Shown here in pieces: positions 51,104 to 61,644 of a stretch of DNA of 64,000 nucleotides (its first letter is position 1; each line of letters begins with the position of its first letter). This DNA is from Daphnia carinata (lineage: Eukaryota > Arthropoda > Branchiopoda > Diplostraca > Daphniidae): contig NC_081332.1 in NCBI RefSeq assembly GCF_022539665.2, positions 7,592,303 through 7,656,302 on the forward strand, given 5' to 3'. The translations under genes and the position numbers were made by a program. The notes beneath the pieces were generated by a model, which was not told the origin of the DNA, did not search any database, and saw only the letters and a list, made by a program, of their open reading frames with translations.

Positions 51104-52545
51104 TTCCAAATGTTTATCCAAAGGTGACGAACAACATGACGAGAGAGATAGCGATGGCATGATCCCCGATATCGATGGCGCCCCTATTTCTTCTTTGGAC
51201 TTGCTTGAAGATCCTCCTGCCCAAGAAAGTTCTTCGTCGCAATCAGATCAAAATTCTAGGAGATTTCCGGATTCTGTAAGTATATGTTGTTATTAGGTTT
51301 TGTATTTTTTGATTCCTTTTTTCTAATTGATCGAATTCATTCTTTGTCTAAAGATGCATCCATTAGCGAACTTCAGCCTCTTGCCTCGGTAGCACTAACT
51401 GGAGTTCATTCGTCAAGACTGCTATCGGATTCATCGTTGAACCCAGTATACGTAAGGCTTCTATTATCTTTATTTGAGGAAAATGTTTTAACATTGTATT
51501 AAAATCCAAGAGTGGACACGCAATTCTGGCAGAATTTGAAAAGAATATCTCGCCAGTTACAATAGACAGGTTCATTCAAATTCTGGGATGCAAAGAACAA
51601 GGCCAAGTTTCTGAAATGGCCAACCAGTTTAGTGATATGGATAAGGTCAAGTACGAATGATGGAAAGACCTTATTCACAGACATTTTGGAGAAATCAGAG
51701 GTAAGTGAAAAGAGTTACGTATTTCCTTCATATTCAAGGCTAATTTTTGTACTTCGCGTTTCCAGCTGTGTCGACATGCAAAACTGGATATTGGCCCCCT
51801 TCCCAAGATACCAAAACCTTCTCGGAAGCGTGATCCGCCGTTATCCATTCTCACGGCAGAAAAAGCCAAAAAACATTTGGCGGAGGTGGAAAAGCGGAGG
51901 CAACAGCAACCCGAGAAAAGTGCAGGAAAGGGAAATTTCCTTAAAAAACGACGACGTGGATGAGGGATACCTCTAATACATGGAAATGTAAGTTATTTTG
52001 TCATTTTAAGAAATCTCGATTACACAGAATTTTGGTAGGAACGGACATTTCCATTCGCTGCCAACACCAGGGCCATCTGAGGCTAATACTCCTCATGTCA
52101 CTTTGGCAAAAGATGGTGTGTTTTCATGGTATGGTTATAGCACTTGGTTAGTTTAATGTTTTGAATCCCTAGTTACTTATAATTATTTCTACTGCTTTAC
52201 AGAACGAAAACGAAAGGAGAAAAGGACAAAAAGACGGCAGACAAGGTCTTTATAGAAGGATCACGTCACTCATCGAGGCTTCAAGCACGATTGAGAGCCG
52301 GGGATTCTTCTGCCTTTATCGAAGAAACCCAACAAAAGTTGCTACGTGTTCTCTGTATGCTGTGTAAAAGCACAGGTACAGAGAATGATTGCAACCAATG
52401 TAGGGTTTGCGATTCGTGGATACATGAGGCCTGTTTCGGTATGGATAACCTTAAGGAACATGGCATCCTCAGCTTTTGTTGTCCAACTTGCATGGACACC
52501 TTGTCAAGTAAGCAAAAGCTTTTCAGTTTCCAGTTTTCTGCTTGA
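51104..52545 (+). pseudogene. Transposase 3' exons, ending in a PHD-type zinc finger
   Basis: Exon-like open stretches with consensus borders occur at about 51104-51277, 51353-51449, 51509-51702 (ending CAGAG/GTAAGTG), 51768-51980 and 52203-52509. The last has LRVLCMLCKSTGTEN, CRVCDSWIHEACFG and SFCCPTC, the C4HC3 spacing of a PHD finger. Between them the protein is basic and Ser-rich. Whether it is one transcript is inferred from order and splice-like borders only. Confidence 0.6.
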
Positions 52546-52966
52546 TATTTAACACAATCTATTTTACTTTAAAGAAAGAAGGGCGTTGAAGAAAAAAGTG
52601 CCAGCAAATAGGTTTTTTTATACATTTACCGCTTGTTTTACTAGCCACTTGTCACGTTACTGTGAAATAACACTGTTTTTTTTTGTTTTCATTGTTGACT
52701 AAAATCAAACAAAAGGATCCCAAGAAACTCACTAAAAATCCGTACTTTTTCTTACAAGCACATTCATTTTCATTCACATTCAATTCCACAATATCACACA
52801 AAATGTGATAAAAACCAATAATGGAAAATAATAAATATTTGTTCCATTAAGCATCGATCCTTCAATCCTTTACCTTTAATTACCATTCGAACATCTCACG
52901 ACAGAGCCACTGTCACCGAAATTTTAATGAATGATACAGCTCGCCATAAGAATAGCACTCACCGAT
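52546..52966. repeat. Interspersed repeat, left of the second Tigger
   Basis: It contains AATATCACACAAAATGTGATAA-like text and ends CACTCACCGAT before the TA. It continues in the repeat family found at 56700-57150 and 60793-61440. Confidence 0.5.
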
Positions 52967-53600
52967 TAGGGGAGACCGGACGGGGGCTAAACCAACCATT
53001 TGATCTTTTTTGTTCAATTTTTATTGTAAAATTCTGAAATTTTTACACAACATTATTAGTGCAATTCCGCACCTTTGGACAAAATTTCAAACTGTTGTTC
53101 AAAGAAATGAACGAAATAGGATGAAACACCGGTTTTGGTATGTTTTTTTTTTCGCTTTGCGTTCGCAGTGTTTTTCGTCTTGCCGACGCACGAACTAATA
53201 CACAATTTTGAAAAATATTTCACAAATTCGTTTTTCATTTGTGTTTATGATGGTTTTTTCAGAAGAATTTTCGCTTGTATAGTTTTTGAGTTATCTGGGT
53301 TTTACCGCAACACGGTTCTTGGGGGTTACATCGGACAACAAGAAAGGGGTGATACCGGACATGCTAACTGGCAGCTTGTTAAATGCTTGTTTAGTGAATA
53401 AACTATACAAGATACCCTCGAGTCCAAAAAAATGCCAAACTTATCCATGGTTACATCGGCATGTAGGTTATATAAGAAGTAATTTGGGTTGCTGATCTCA
53501 TTCTGACTTCGCAACTCGCACTGATTGTACACTCTACTAAAGGGCAATTTAACCATTTTAGCTTTTTGATTGTCTTACCGTTTGCCTATCTTTTTCCAGA

Positions 53601-54837
53601 ATGGTTCGCAACTATGTAAGGAAAAGCTCGCAGCCGCGTCCGTCAGAGGAAACACTGCAATTTGCCGTTGCGGAGGTGATGGAGAAGCGCATGTCCCTCA
53701 GAGCAGCAGCGCAGTATTTCGGGCTTGCTAGATCTACTTTAGCTGACTACGTCCGTAAAGTCCGCGTAAATGCCGACATCGTTCCCAGCCAGTTGAAGCG
53801 ATGTCAACACATAAGGCAAATCTTTACCGCTGGTTTAGAGAGCGAACTGGCCGATTATTTGAAAAAGTGTTCGCTGCTGAAGCACGGCCTTACTCCACTG
53901 GAAACCCGTAAACGAGCATATTCATTTGCCGCCGCCAACAACTTTCAAGTCCCTTTTAACTGGAAAATCACTGAAGCTGCTTCTCGCGATTGGTTTTCGG
54001 GCTTTCTTAAAAGAAATCCAGCTTTGGTCATGCTCCAGAACAAACAAGCCAGGGCCGCGCAAGCGGCTTCAACCATTTCGTCGTAGCTAAATTTTTCGAC
54101 AATTTGATGACAGTAATGCTTCTCTACAATTTTCCCGCCTTCCGAATCTGGAACACTGACGAAACCGGCATCCCAACAGTTACGCCTCCCCCGAAAGTTG
54201 TCGCCACGAAAGGACTTAAGCAAGTGCAACACTGTCTCACACGAACGCAGCGTAAATTTCACAATGCTAGCCTTCATATCTGCTGCTGGTACGCACATCC
54301 CACCAGTCTACATTTTCCCGCGGAAAAATTTTTTAACATCAATGACGCGAGCTAACCCTACTGGGTGTGTGGGATTCGCGCATCCGTCAGAATGGATCAA
54401 CGGCGACACATTCCTAGATAGCCTGAAACATTTCGCCGCTTGCACGGGCTGCTCCAAGGATGTTCCACATTTGTTGCTACTGGATAACCATTCCAGCCAT
54501 CTAGATCTAAACGTTATCAACTTCGCTAGAGATAATGGGATTGTGATGTTGACTTTCCAGCCTAACTGTTCACATAAATTACAGCCCCTGGACGTAAGCG
54601 TTTTTGGGCCATTCAAAAGCGCGCTCAGGACTTCGTTTAATGATTGGCAGGATCTCAATCCAGGTGGCCAGATTTCAATCCATCAAATTGCGGAGCTCAG
54701 CCGAAAGCCATATGAACGGTCATTCAATACATCGAACATCATCAGCGGTTTTTCTAAGTCTGGTATATTCCCCTTTGATCGTGATACATTTTCGGACGCC
54801 GATTTCTTACCATCATTTGCAACCGATCGCCTCGAAG
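53601..54837 (+). pseudogene. Tigger transposase, main exon (HTH and DDE), frameshifted
   Basis: The ATG at 53601 starts MVRNYVRKSSQ, then a psq-type HTH (LRAAAQYFGLARSTLADYVRK), then a CENP-B HTH region (NWKITEAASRDWFSGFLKRN). The frame changes near 54075 and 54235. The core has RIWNTDETGIPT (first Asp, about 54130-54165), HLLLLDNHSSHLD (second Asp) and HKLQPLDVSVFGPFK (third acidic position). The exon ends GAAG/GTATGT at 54837. Confidence 0.85.
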
Positions 54838-55277
54838 GTATGTGTCTTCTTCACAAATTGTTAGTTTTGGAGCAATTTTAATTACCCTGGTTTCATCCAC
54901 CGTGATCCTAGCGACCGTTCATCAACCGTCATCAACTGTCGTCGCACCTTGTCCAATTAGGCCTTTCCCTCAAATCAACCGAGATAGGCAACCAACAGGC
55001 CGTAAAAGGAATGCCGGTAGAACGCGCATCCTCACTAGCACTCCAGAGAAGAATTCTTTGGAACAGGATCATCTGTCAAAACGTAGAAAAGTTCCAGCTC
55101 CAGCTATTCCCAGAAAGAACAACAAAGAAAACGAAGAGAATTTTGAACCGGGAGCAGAGGCTACTGAAGATTTCAATCATTTCATCCCTCAGTTCTTCGG
55201 ATCTGCCCCCAATTCCGTCACCTAAAAGAACCCGCTCCGGTAGAACAGTGAAAAACGTTCAAAAAATTGCTCTTTAA
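54838..55277 (+). pseudogene. Tigger transposase: 74-nt intron and last exon
   Basis: The GT-AG intron 54838-54911 joins phase 1 to a Pro/Arg/Lys-rich C-terminal exon (RPFPQINRDRQPTGRKRNAG) with stop at 55223-55225 or, in another frame, at 55275-55277. It is low in structure and probably disordered. Confidence 0.6.
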
Positions 55278-55434
55278 GTATTTTCCAATGTCAACTGTTT
55301 GAAGAAAAATATATTTTCTTAATATCAACGCCAGTACAATGTTTTATTCATTTTTTTTAATTATTAGTAGATGTTTTTTTATAATAAGTAGACATGGACG
55401 GTTTAACCCACACCCTGTCCGGTTTCACCCCGCA

Positions 55435-56499
55435 TACCCACACAGCACAACTGGCTCCTAGGTACCTCCTCAGAGCATCCTGCTATCCTCCTCACTCTTT
55501 CCCATAACCGTCCTCGATTCCTCTTACAAGCTTCTTTTTGGTTACCTGGTAGCTGCCTGACAGGCTCCTCAGTCCCTCTTGCATCATCCTCAGGTAGTAC
55601 CAACAACCTCCCAAGGTATTAGCATATAGAATAGAACCAATACAGAACCAATTATAGAACCAAGCATTATAATGCAAATAAAATAAAAAATTAATGTTAA
55701 TGGACAGTATATTATTTGAAATAGTTGATTCTAATTCAAAAGCTTGATGTTCCATTGAAATTGGCAATGAAATAGGACTGACTCCAAATATTTTAGGTCA
55801 GCCCTATTTTATCAAGGCATTACACCTATTTCTAATTAGAAATAGGAGTATTTTTCAAAAATTAATCCAAATGGAACTATGAGCCTTCAATCCGGTAGGC
55901 AGAATGTTGCGAAAAAAACGTCGGTTTATATCCATTTTCCTTTTTAAAACACCGATGGTGTTTACTAACTACTTAAATGGTTCACAAAACCTTTTTTTCC
56001 TGTGCTATTTTAATTAATATTACAGGAGAACATGAACTATATTGTATTTAATAGAGTTCATTTAACAAAATACTATTAAAGCAAAATCAGAAATATTTAT
56101 TACTTATATTGCACTTTATAGTGGTCACAACAAACTTTTCAAATTTCATAAATTTTTTACTATTTCATACCACTATCGTTACGTAATTCTAAATTTCTAA
56201 TTTTTAATTCTAATTTGAAATGGTAAACCCCAAAATTTACATTATCTAACAATCCTACTTGAGCCAAATGTTTTTGCGATACTTTAAAACTCACGAGTCT
56301 TACTCTCATGGAGGGACCTCCTAAAGCACTCCTGAGCATGTCACCAACAATTTCTTGAATTGAAAATACTGGCATGTTTTTCCACAACTTTCCAGCGTCT
56401 TGTGGCCCTCCTCAGTACATCTCAACGGTATGTTTGATGCGCTGGGGAGGCTAAGAGCCTTTTAGGAGGTTCCCAGGAAGGGGATGTGCCGTGTGGGTA
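55435..56499. mobile_element. Nested TA-flanked MITE-like element inside the Tigger
   Basis: It starts CCCACACAGCACA (55437) and ends with the near-complement TGTGCCGTGTGGG (56497), flanked by TA on both sides. The ends match imperfectly over about 45 bp. No transposase is encoded. The middle (about 55765-56180) is homologous to the foldback element at 62.8-63.5 kb, both carrying AATAGGACTGA-like and ATTTAATAGAGTTCATTTA text. Confidence 0.65.
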
Positions 56500-56699
56500 G
56501 TTTAACATGGGTTAATTTTTTTTTAAATTTCAAAATCTAATAACACCTTTGTTTATCATCGGGCGATCATGAAAGAATTACAGGACCTAGCGCAAAGTTT
56601 GGCGATTCAACTGCCGCAAAAAAATTAACGGAATTGCGAACCAGTGAAAAGTTATTCACTTACAGCGAATTCCGTTCGGACTAGCCCCGGTCTCCCCTA

Positions 56700-57149
56700 C
56701 ATGAATATTGTCGCATAATTTTTATAATATGCAATAGCCATGCAAAGGAAGATTAAACAAATCTGTCATTCTGTGTCATTGCAGATGTAAAAGTATCTCA
56801 CAAAATGTTAATAAATGGAAAATATTACTCAAAGCTATCTGTTCATATTCTGCAACTGGATTTGAACCATTAATCTTCGGGTTGACAATGGGAGCTTATG
56901 TAAAAAATAAAAGAATTGTGATCACCCATTACATAAATATTATCACATGATTTTCATGACAAATGCAACAGCCATGTAGAGAAAAGTTTATCGATTCTAT
57001 TGATGCCAGTACTTGTTGATATTACGTTAGTTTAAGGTGTCATTGAAGATTTAAAAGTATTTCACAAAATGTGATAAAAAAGAGAAAAAATTTGGCAAAA
57101 TTAAATTTATTTGCTACAACTGGAATTGAACCACGAATCTTTGGGTTGA
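56700..57149. repeat. About 250-bp repeat copies interrupted by the DIRS element
   Basis: Copies at about 56700-56840 and 56930-57120 share ATGAATATTATxACATGATTTTCAT, CAGCCATGTAGAGAAAA and AAATATCTCACAAAA-like text. Further copies follow at 60930-61100 and 61230-61410. The minus strand has pol III box-B-like GGTTCAAATCC near 56855 and GGTTCAATTCC near 57125. Confidence 0.6.
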
Positions 57150-57370
57150 CAATTTGTAAATTGTTCGAGCGAGTTTTAGCTCGTGATCAGCAATTTCGGT
57201 GGTGAGTAAATGAAGGAAGACATTGACTGTGTGCGACACTGTATTCCAGCTGTTCCTCAGCAAACAAAAAGGAAGGGGAAAAGCGGGAGATGATGAGAGA
57301 AGGGGGGAATCCAGGTAGGCGTATATTCCATTCGAACTTCTCAGCCATTGTCAGCACTGCAAGTGAGAGG
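57150..57370 (-). repeat. DIRS right terminal inverted repeat (low-coordinate end)
   Basis: 57225-57362 is the inverse of about 60645-60775, with a G6 tract here against a C17 tract there. 57150-57224 is a right-end extension, absent from the left repeat but present in inverse form in the internal complementary region. Confidence 0.85.
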
Positions 57371-57620
57371 GAAGGAATCTTCCAAGTGAAAGTATACGGT
57401 ATGTTCTCCCTTCCATTTCTTTTTTTTTTTTTTTTTTTTAACTTGTAGGGAATGCTCTGTTGTTGTTTCTATCACGCCCTCTGAAACGGCTGCCGCTGCT
57501 TGGGTTGTAGAATCTTCGGTTATTGTTATCCCTGTTATAACTTTAATAACAACAAAGGTATAGCAATCGTTGTGAGCAAAACTAGTAAATGAAGAAGGCC
57601 GGTTGGGTGGGTTAATAGAC
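57371..57620. other. DIRS 3' untranslated stretch
   Basis: It has a T21-type run near 57418-57440 and TAAC-rich sequence. No gene is seen. Confidence 0.5.
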
Positions 57621-57735
57621 AGTCAATGTCTTCCTTCATTTACTCACAATCGAATTGCTCATCGCGAGCTAAAGCTCGCTCGAAAAATTTACAAATTGTA
57701 AGTAAATTTGGTCGACATTGACTGTGTCTTGGAAG
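57621..57735. repeat. DIRS internal complementary region
   Basis: 57621-57697 is the inverse of the right outer end (CAGTCAATGTCTTCCTTCAT matches the complement of 57209-57228). The adjacent 57690-57730 is the complement of the left outer end (ATTGTAAGTAAAT-CGACATTGA). The two halves meet at AAATTGTAAG. Confidence 0.85.
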
Positions 57736-57789
57736 CAGAATTACACTGTCGCTAAGAATATTGAGACCTTCTACTAAAATTCTCTGTTC

Positions 57790-58190
57790 CTAGTCCTCAG
57801 ATGACTCCTGCAAGTCCTGAAGGATTGAATGGCCTACCGACTGAGCAATCGCGGTAATTTCACGTCGATAAAACTTTGCAAATGTGGACTCGCGAGTCCA
57901 GTGGCCCTGGTTTAAAATAGCTGCAGCCTTTGAAGCAGCTGCACCCCTTGCAGAGTGTGCTGAGAATACCATGTTATCGATGCCCGCGTCCTTTAACTGT
58001 TCCTTAATCCAGCGGCCAATTGTTGAGCTGGACGCCGGGTTATGTGGCCTATTTGAACCTACGAACAGGTTGTTGATATTTCGCTCACTCCTTAGGCCAG
58101 CTGTGCGCTGGACGTAAGCTCCTAAGCAAGAAACTGGACAGATCGAAGGATTCTGGGGCCAGGCCTCTATGACGATCTGATGAAGTGGGC
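57790..58190 (-). pseudogene. DIRS tyrosine recombinase, C-terminal catalytic half
   Basis: The frame from about 58150 to 57790 has CPVSCLGAYVQRTAGLRSE, PASSSTIGRWIKEQL, FSAHSARGAAASKAA (catalytic His-x-x-Arg) and the STFAKFYRREI box with the nucleophile Tyr. The N-terminal half, including the first catalytic Arg, is not found before the RNase H frame, so the enzyme is probably truncated. Confidence 0.8.
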
Positions 58191-58199
58191 CTGAATGTT

Positions 58200-58835
58200 G
58201 AGCCTTTCTTGGTCTGTCTAGTGCGGATCTTCGACAGACAGAATGGGATCAGGCTGAAAGGGGGGAATCAAAAACCGGCGAGGTTCTCCCAGCTCCCGGT
58301 TGAGGGAACCGGCTGGCAAAGACTGGAAGCTGTGCGTTCCAAGACCTCGCGAAAAGGTCTATTTCCGTCTTCCAAATGGATTGAACGCTCTGGAATGAGC
58401 GTGGGTCCAGTTTCCAATCTCCGGCTTCCTTGATTCTGCATCGGCCAGAATATTCGTTACACCAGGAACATATACGGCGCTTATGGACAGTTGTCTCTGT
58501 TCGCACCACGTAGTGATGGAAAGAGCAATCGAGCAAAGCTCTTCTGACTTGCATCCGCCCAACCTGTTAATGTAGCTCACGGCGGAGGTGTTATCCATCT
58601 TTAACTCGATGGAAGTGTTACGCGCCGTTGCAGTGAAACATTGCAGTGCTTTTAGCGATGCCAAGAGCTCCAAAAAATTTATGTGCTTTACCCTCTCTTC
58701 TTTTAACCAAGGGCCCCCTGCCTTGATTCCCTGGCACACTGACCCCCAACCAGTAAGCGATGCATCCGATGAAATGAAAATTTCCGGGGTCGGAAAAACG
58801 AGAGAGCGCCCAGAAGTGAAATCGGCCTCCGATAG
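58200..58835 (-). pseudogene. DIRS RNase H
   Basis: 58359-58739 has HINFLELLASLKALQCF, ELKMDNTSAVSYINRLGG and VYVPGVTNILADAESRK, the DIRS-type RNase H pattern (catalytic Glu, Asp and Asp). An upstream Asp-bearing segment lies in another frame near 58740-58835. Confidence 0.75.
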
Positions 58836-59640
58836 TTACCATAGTAGGTCGGTCTTGGCGTCAGAGGAAAGCAAGAAGGAGCATCCTGTGGTGTTTTGGG
58901 GCTCCGATAATGAATTCACAAGACCTTGAAGGCTACGGAAGTGCGCTTGTGCGTAATTAACCGTCAGCGTCGCCCAGTTTAGGTTCCCGATAATCTTTTC
59001 TAGTTCCTTTCTAGATATGTGCGATCTCTTGAGTGCTCTTTTACAGAGTCGTTGAATGTCCACCTTCTTCCTGTCCGGCAGATGGAGCTTCAGCGTGGTT
59101 GTGTCAATTATGAGCCCTATATATTCCAATGATTGCACCGACTCTTCTACTGATTTCTCGACGCTAATCACAAACCCCAATGACTCCAGAAGCGATTTGA
59201 CTTGTCTTGCAGCGCTTCTAGTTCTTGATTGGGTTTGAGCTATGATCAGGATATCGTCCAGATACATGACCAAACGGAGACACCGCATTCGAAGATAAGC
59301 TACTACCACCCTCAGAAGCTTGGTAAAAACCCATGGAGCTAGGCTGAGGCCGAAAGGAAGACATACAAACTCATAAAACTCGCCCCCAAGTGAAACAAAG
59401 AAACTGCCGATGTTCCTCAAAGAAAGGAACTGTCAAATAGGCGTCCTTAAGGTCTAATTTCGCTAGCCAATCGCTCTGCCGAACAGTATGTCTAACGGTT
59501 GAAATGCCCTTCATCTTGAATCGATGCTGCACTAAAAACTTGTTGAGATCCTTAAGGTTGATGATTGGGCGGAAACCACCCGATCTCTTAGCGACTAAAA
59601 ACATGCTGCTGATGAAGCCCCGACCCTAAGCCTTAACTAT
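58836..59640 (-). pseudogene. DIRS reverse transcriptase
   Basis: Two overlapping frames give FLVAKRSGGFRPIINLKDLN and DWLAKLDLKDAYLTVP, then after a frameshift near 59400 FVCLPFGLSLAPWVFTKL, LVMYLDDILIIAQ (catalytic) and LEYIGLIIDT. The first block is preceded by a stop near 59625. Confidence 0.88.
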
Positions 59641-60604
59641 AGCTCCTTTCTCCAGGAGAGAAACCACTTCCTTCTAACAGCACGACTGTTGAAGAAGATC
59701 CATTGGGGCGTTTGGTCGGACGAAGTTTTGAAAGGGATGTGAAAAAAATTCTACCTGGGAACCCTGGGATACCGTTGAAAGGATCCATGGGTCGAGAGTC
59801 AGTTTGGACCATTCCGTAATGAAACGGGCAATGCGTCCACCAAAGGAATTTTTAAACGCTAAATTAGTAGACTCGAACCGGTCAGGCTGGAACTGATGAT
59901 GGCCTCCTGAATGGGCTGTTGGCTGATTCCTGCTGCGTCCCCACTGTTGGTTGCCGACGCTATTACTACTAGGGCCCTTTGCTTGTGGTCTTTCCCCGGC
60001 GAGTTCCAGGGCGTTCAGGGTCTTCACCTACTCCACCAAGGAGCTTGTAAATTTCGGGCCAAACAGGTGATCCCCACCAATAGGAAGAATGGATGTGTCG
60101 TCTAGGAGGCACAACGTTCTGAGGGTAAATCTGGCTAAGAATATTTCGACGGCGTGCGGAGGCAATGTCCCGGTAGACAATGGCCCAGAGCTTAAGGGCC
60201 GTACGAATCGCTCGGTGTCGGATCTGGTCTTCTTCTTCTTTATACGGCTTCCCATGAACAATAGAGGTTTACGAGGTCCAGAATCTTGAAGGTTTGGTTT
60301 CTGTAGATTTTCTCGATGGGATCGACGTTGGCCTTTGTTGCAGCCGACCCTTTTACTGCCTTAAGGTGGATATAAAAAACCTCGTCTAATGTAGGGTTGA
60401 CGAGCAGGCTAGACATTTCCCCCATCTTGGGTCTGTACGTCTCTCTTGCTGTTTTCGCTTTACAGTCGCTCAAGCCAGTCACTATCCATCTGACTAGGCT
60501 AGTAGACTTGGCCTTTGGAAAATCGAATCGAAATCGAATTTTTTGGTTAAATTCTCGTCGTCACTTGCGGAACTAGACTCTGACGAAGAGCCTTCGTTCG
60601 ACAT
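59641..60604 (-). pseudogene. DIRS Gag-like ORF1
   Basis: It starts with the ATG at 60604 (MSNEGSSSESSSASDDENL, acidic). Frames change several times: LLVNPTLDEVFYIHLKAVKG near 60390, LLDDTSILPIGGDHLFGPKF near 60090, and GGRIARFITEWSKLTLDPWI near 59800. The last block resembles the conserved segment preceding RT in DIRS elements. Confidence 0.7.
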
Positions 60605-60609
60605 GGCGT

Positions 60610-60792
60610 TTGCACATTGAGAGCGGAAACAGATCTGAGGAGTTCGAATGGAATATACGCCTACCTGGACTTCCCCCCCCCCCCCCCCCTTCTCTCACCA
60701 TCTCCCGCTTTTTTCCTTCCTTTTTGTTTGCTGAGAAACAGCTGGAATACAGTGTCGCACACATTCAATGTCGAACAGAATTTACTTACAAT
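60610..60792 (-). repeat. DIRS left terminal inverted repeat (high-coordinate end)
   Basis: This is the inverse of 57225-57362, with a C17 run near 60667. It ends ACTTACAAT before CCAAGG. Confidence 0.85.
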
Positions 60793-61440
60793 CCAAGGTC
60801 TCTCGACTATGCCACCGAAGACATAAACAAGCAGAAAACTATAATACGTCGTTTAGTATGTAGTGTGCTGTCCCAAATAAGCTCATGAGAGCTTAAGCAA
60901 AAAACTTGACTTCAACTTCTAGCAATCACCGATTAGATGAATATTATAACATGATTTTCATAAAATATTCGACAGCCATGTAGAGAAAACTTCAAAGAAT
61001 CTATTGAGCGTAATATTTTGATATTGTGTTAGTGTAAAAGTTATCTTTAGTGATTTCAAAATATCTCACAAAAAAGGAAAAAAGGGGAAATGAGGAAAAC
61101 GAAACTTATGAAAATAGTGCGTTGACAATATAGAACCATTGTCCTTCAAAGCATAACATGTCTTTTTGTATGTAGTCTGCTGTCCCAAATTAGCGTCATG
61201 GGGCCTTATGTGAAAAACATAAAAATTGCAATTACTGATTAGATGCATATTTTCACATGATTTTCATAAAATATTCAACAGACATGTAGAGAAAACTTAA
61301 ACGTATCTATTGATCCTAATATTATTGATATTCTAGTAGTGAGAGGTATCTTTAGTGATTTTTAAAATATCTCACAAAAATGGGAAAAATGAGGAAATGA
61401 GGAAAACGAAACATAAATATTGCCTTGACAGTATAGAATA
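60793..61440. repeat. Repeat copies right of the DIRS element
   Basis: Copies of the roughly 250-bp family lie at 60925-61100 and 61230-61410, joined by GTATGTAGTCTGCTGTCCCA-like text (61160-61200), also present near 63570-63620. They continue the repeat interrupted at 57150. Confidence 0.65.
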
Positions 61441-61644
61441 TTGTAAGCTGGCTAAGGTGACGAAGTTTCTGATTTATAACCGGAATTTAGGCGAACCCAG
61501 GGATGTAATAGTAATTGGGAAAATGTTAGCTTTGGATGATTAAAAAAAATTAACAATCTCTCTTGAATAAAAAAAGAAATTCGTATGGTTTAAAAAAGTG
61601 AGCTGAAATGGATAAGCAATGAGATATAATCAGTTACTATGCAG

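Larger units (their letters stand above)
52967..56699 (+). mobile_element. Pogo/Tigger DNA transposon (3.7 kb) with TA duplication
   Basis: Terminal inverted repeats begin GGGGAGACCGG at 52969 and end with its reverse complement at 56697, flanked by TA (52967-52968 and 56698-56699). The pair matches over about 13 bp with extra partly matching bases. The insertion site can be read in related copies as CACCGATTAGATGAATATT. A transposase gene lies inside, and a second TA-flanked element is nested in its right part. Confidence 0.8.
57150..60792 (-). mobile_element. DIRS-like tyrosine-recombinase retrotransposon
   Basis: Inverted terminal repeats, not direct LTRs, flank gag, RT, RNase H and a tyrosine-recombinase C-terminus, all on the minus strand. 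An internal complementary region near 57625-57735 contains the complement of both outer ends, the hallmark of DIRS replication. At 3643 bp it is shorter than typical DIRS elements (about 5-6 kb), mainly because the recombinase N-terminal part is missing. Confidence 0.85.

Noticed and set aside
57418-57440. Poly-A tail of a LINE or SINE on the minus strand
   Set aside because: The T run lies inside the DIRS 3' region, with no LINE or SINE body attached.
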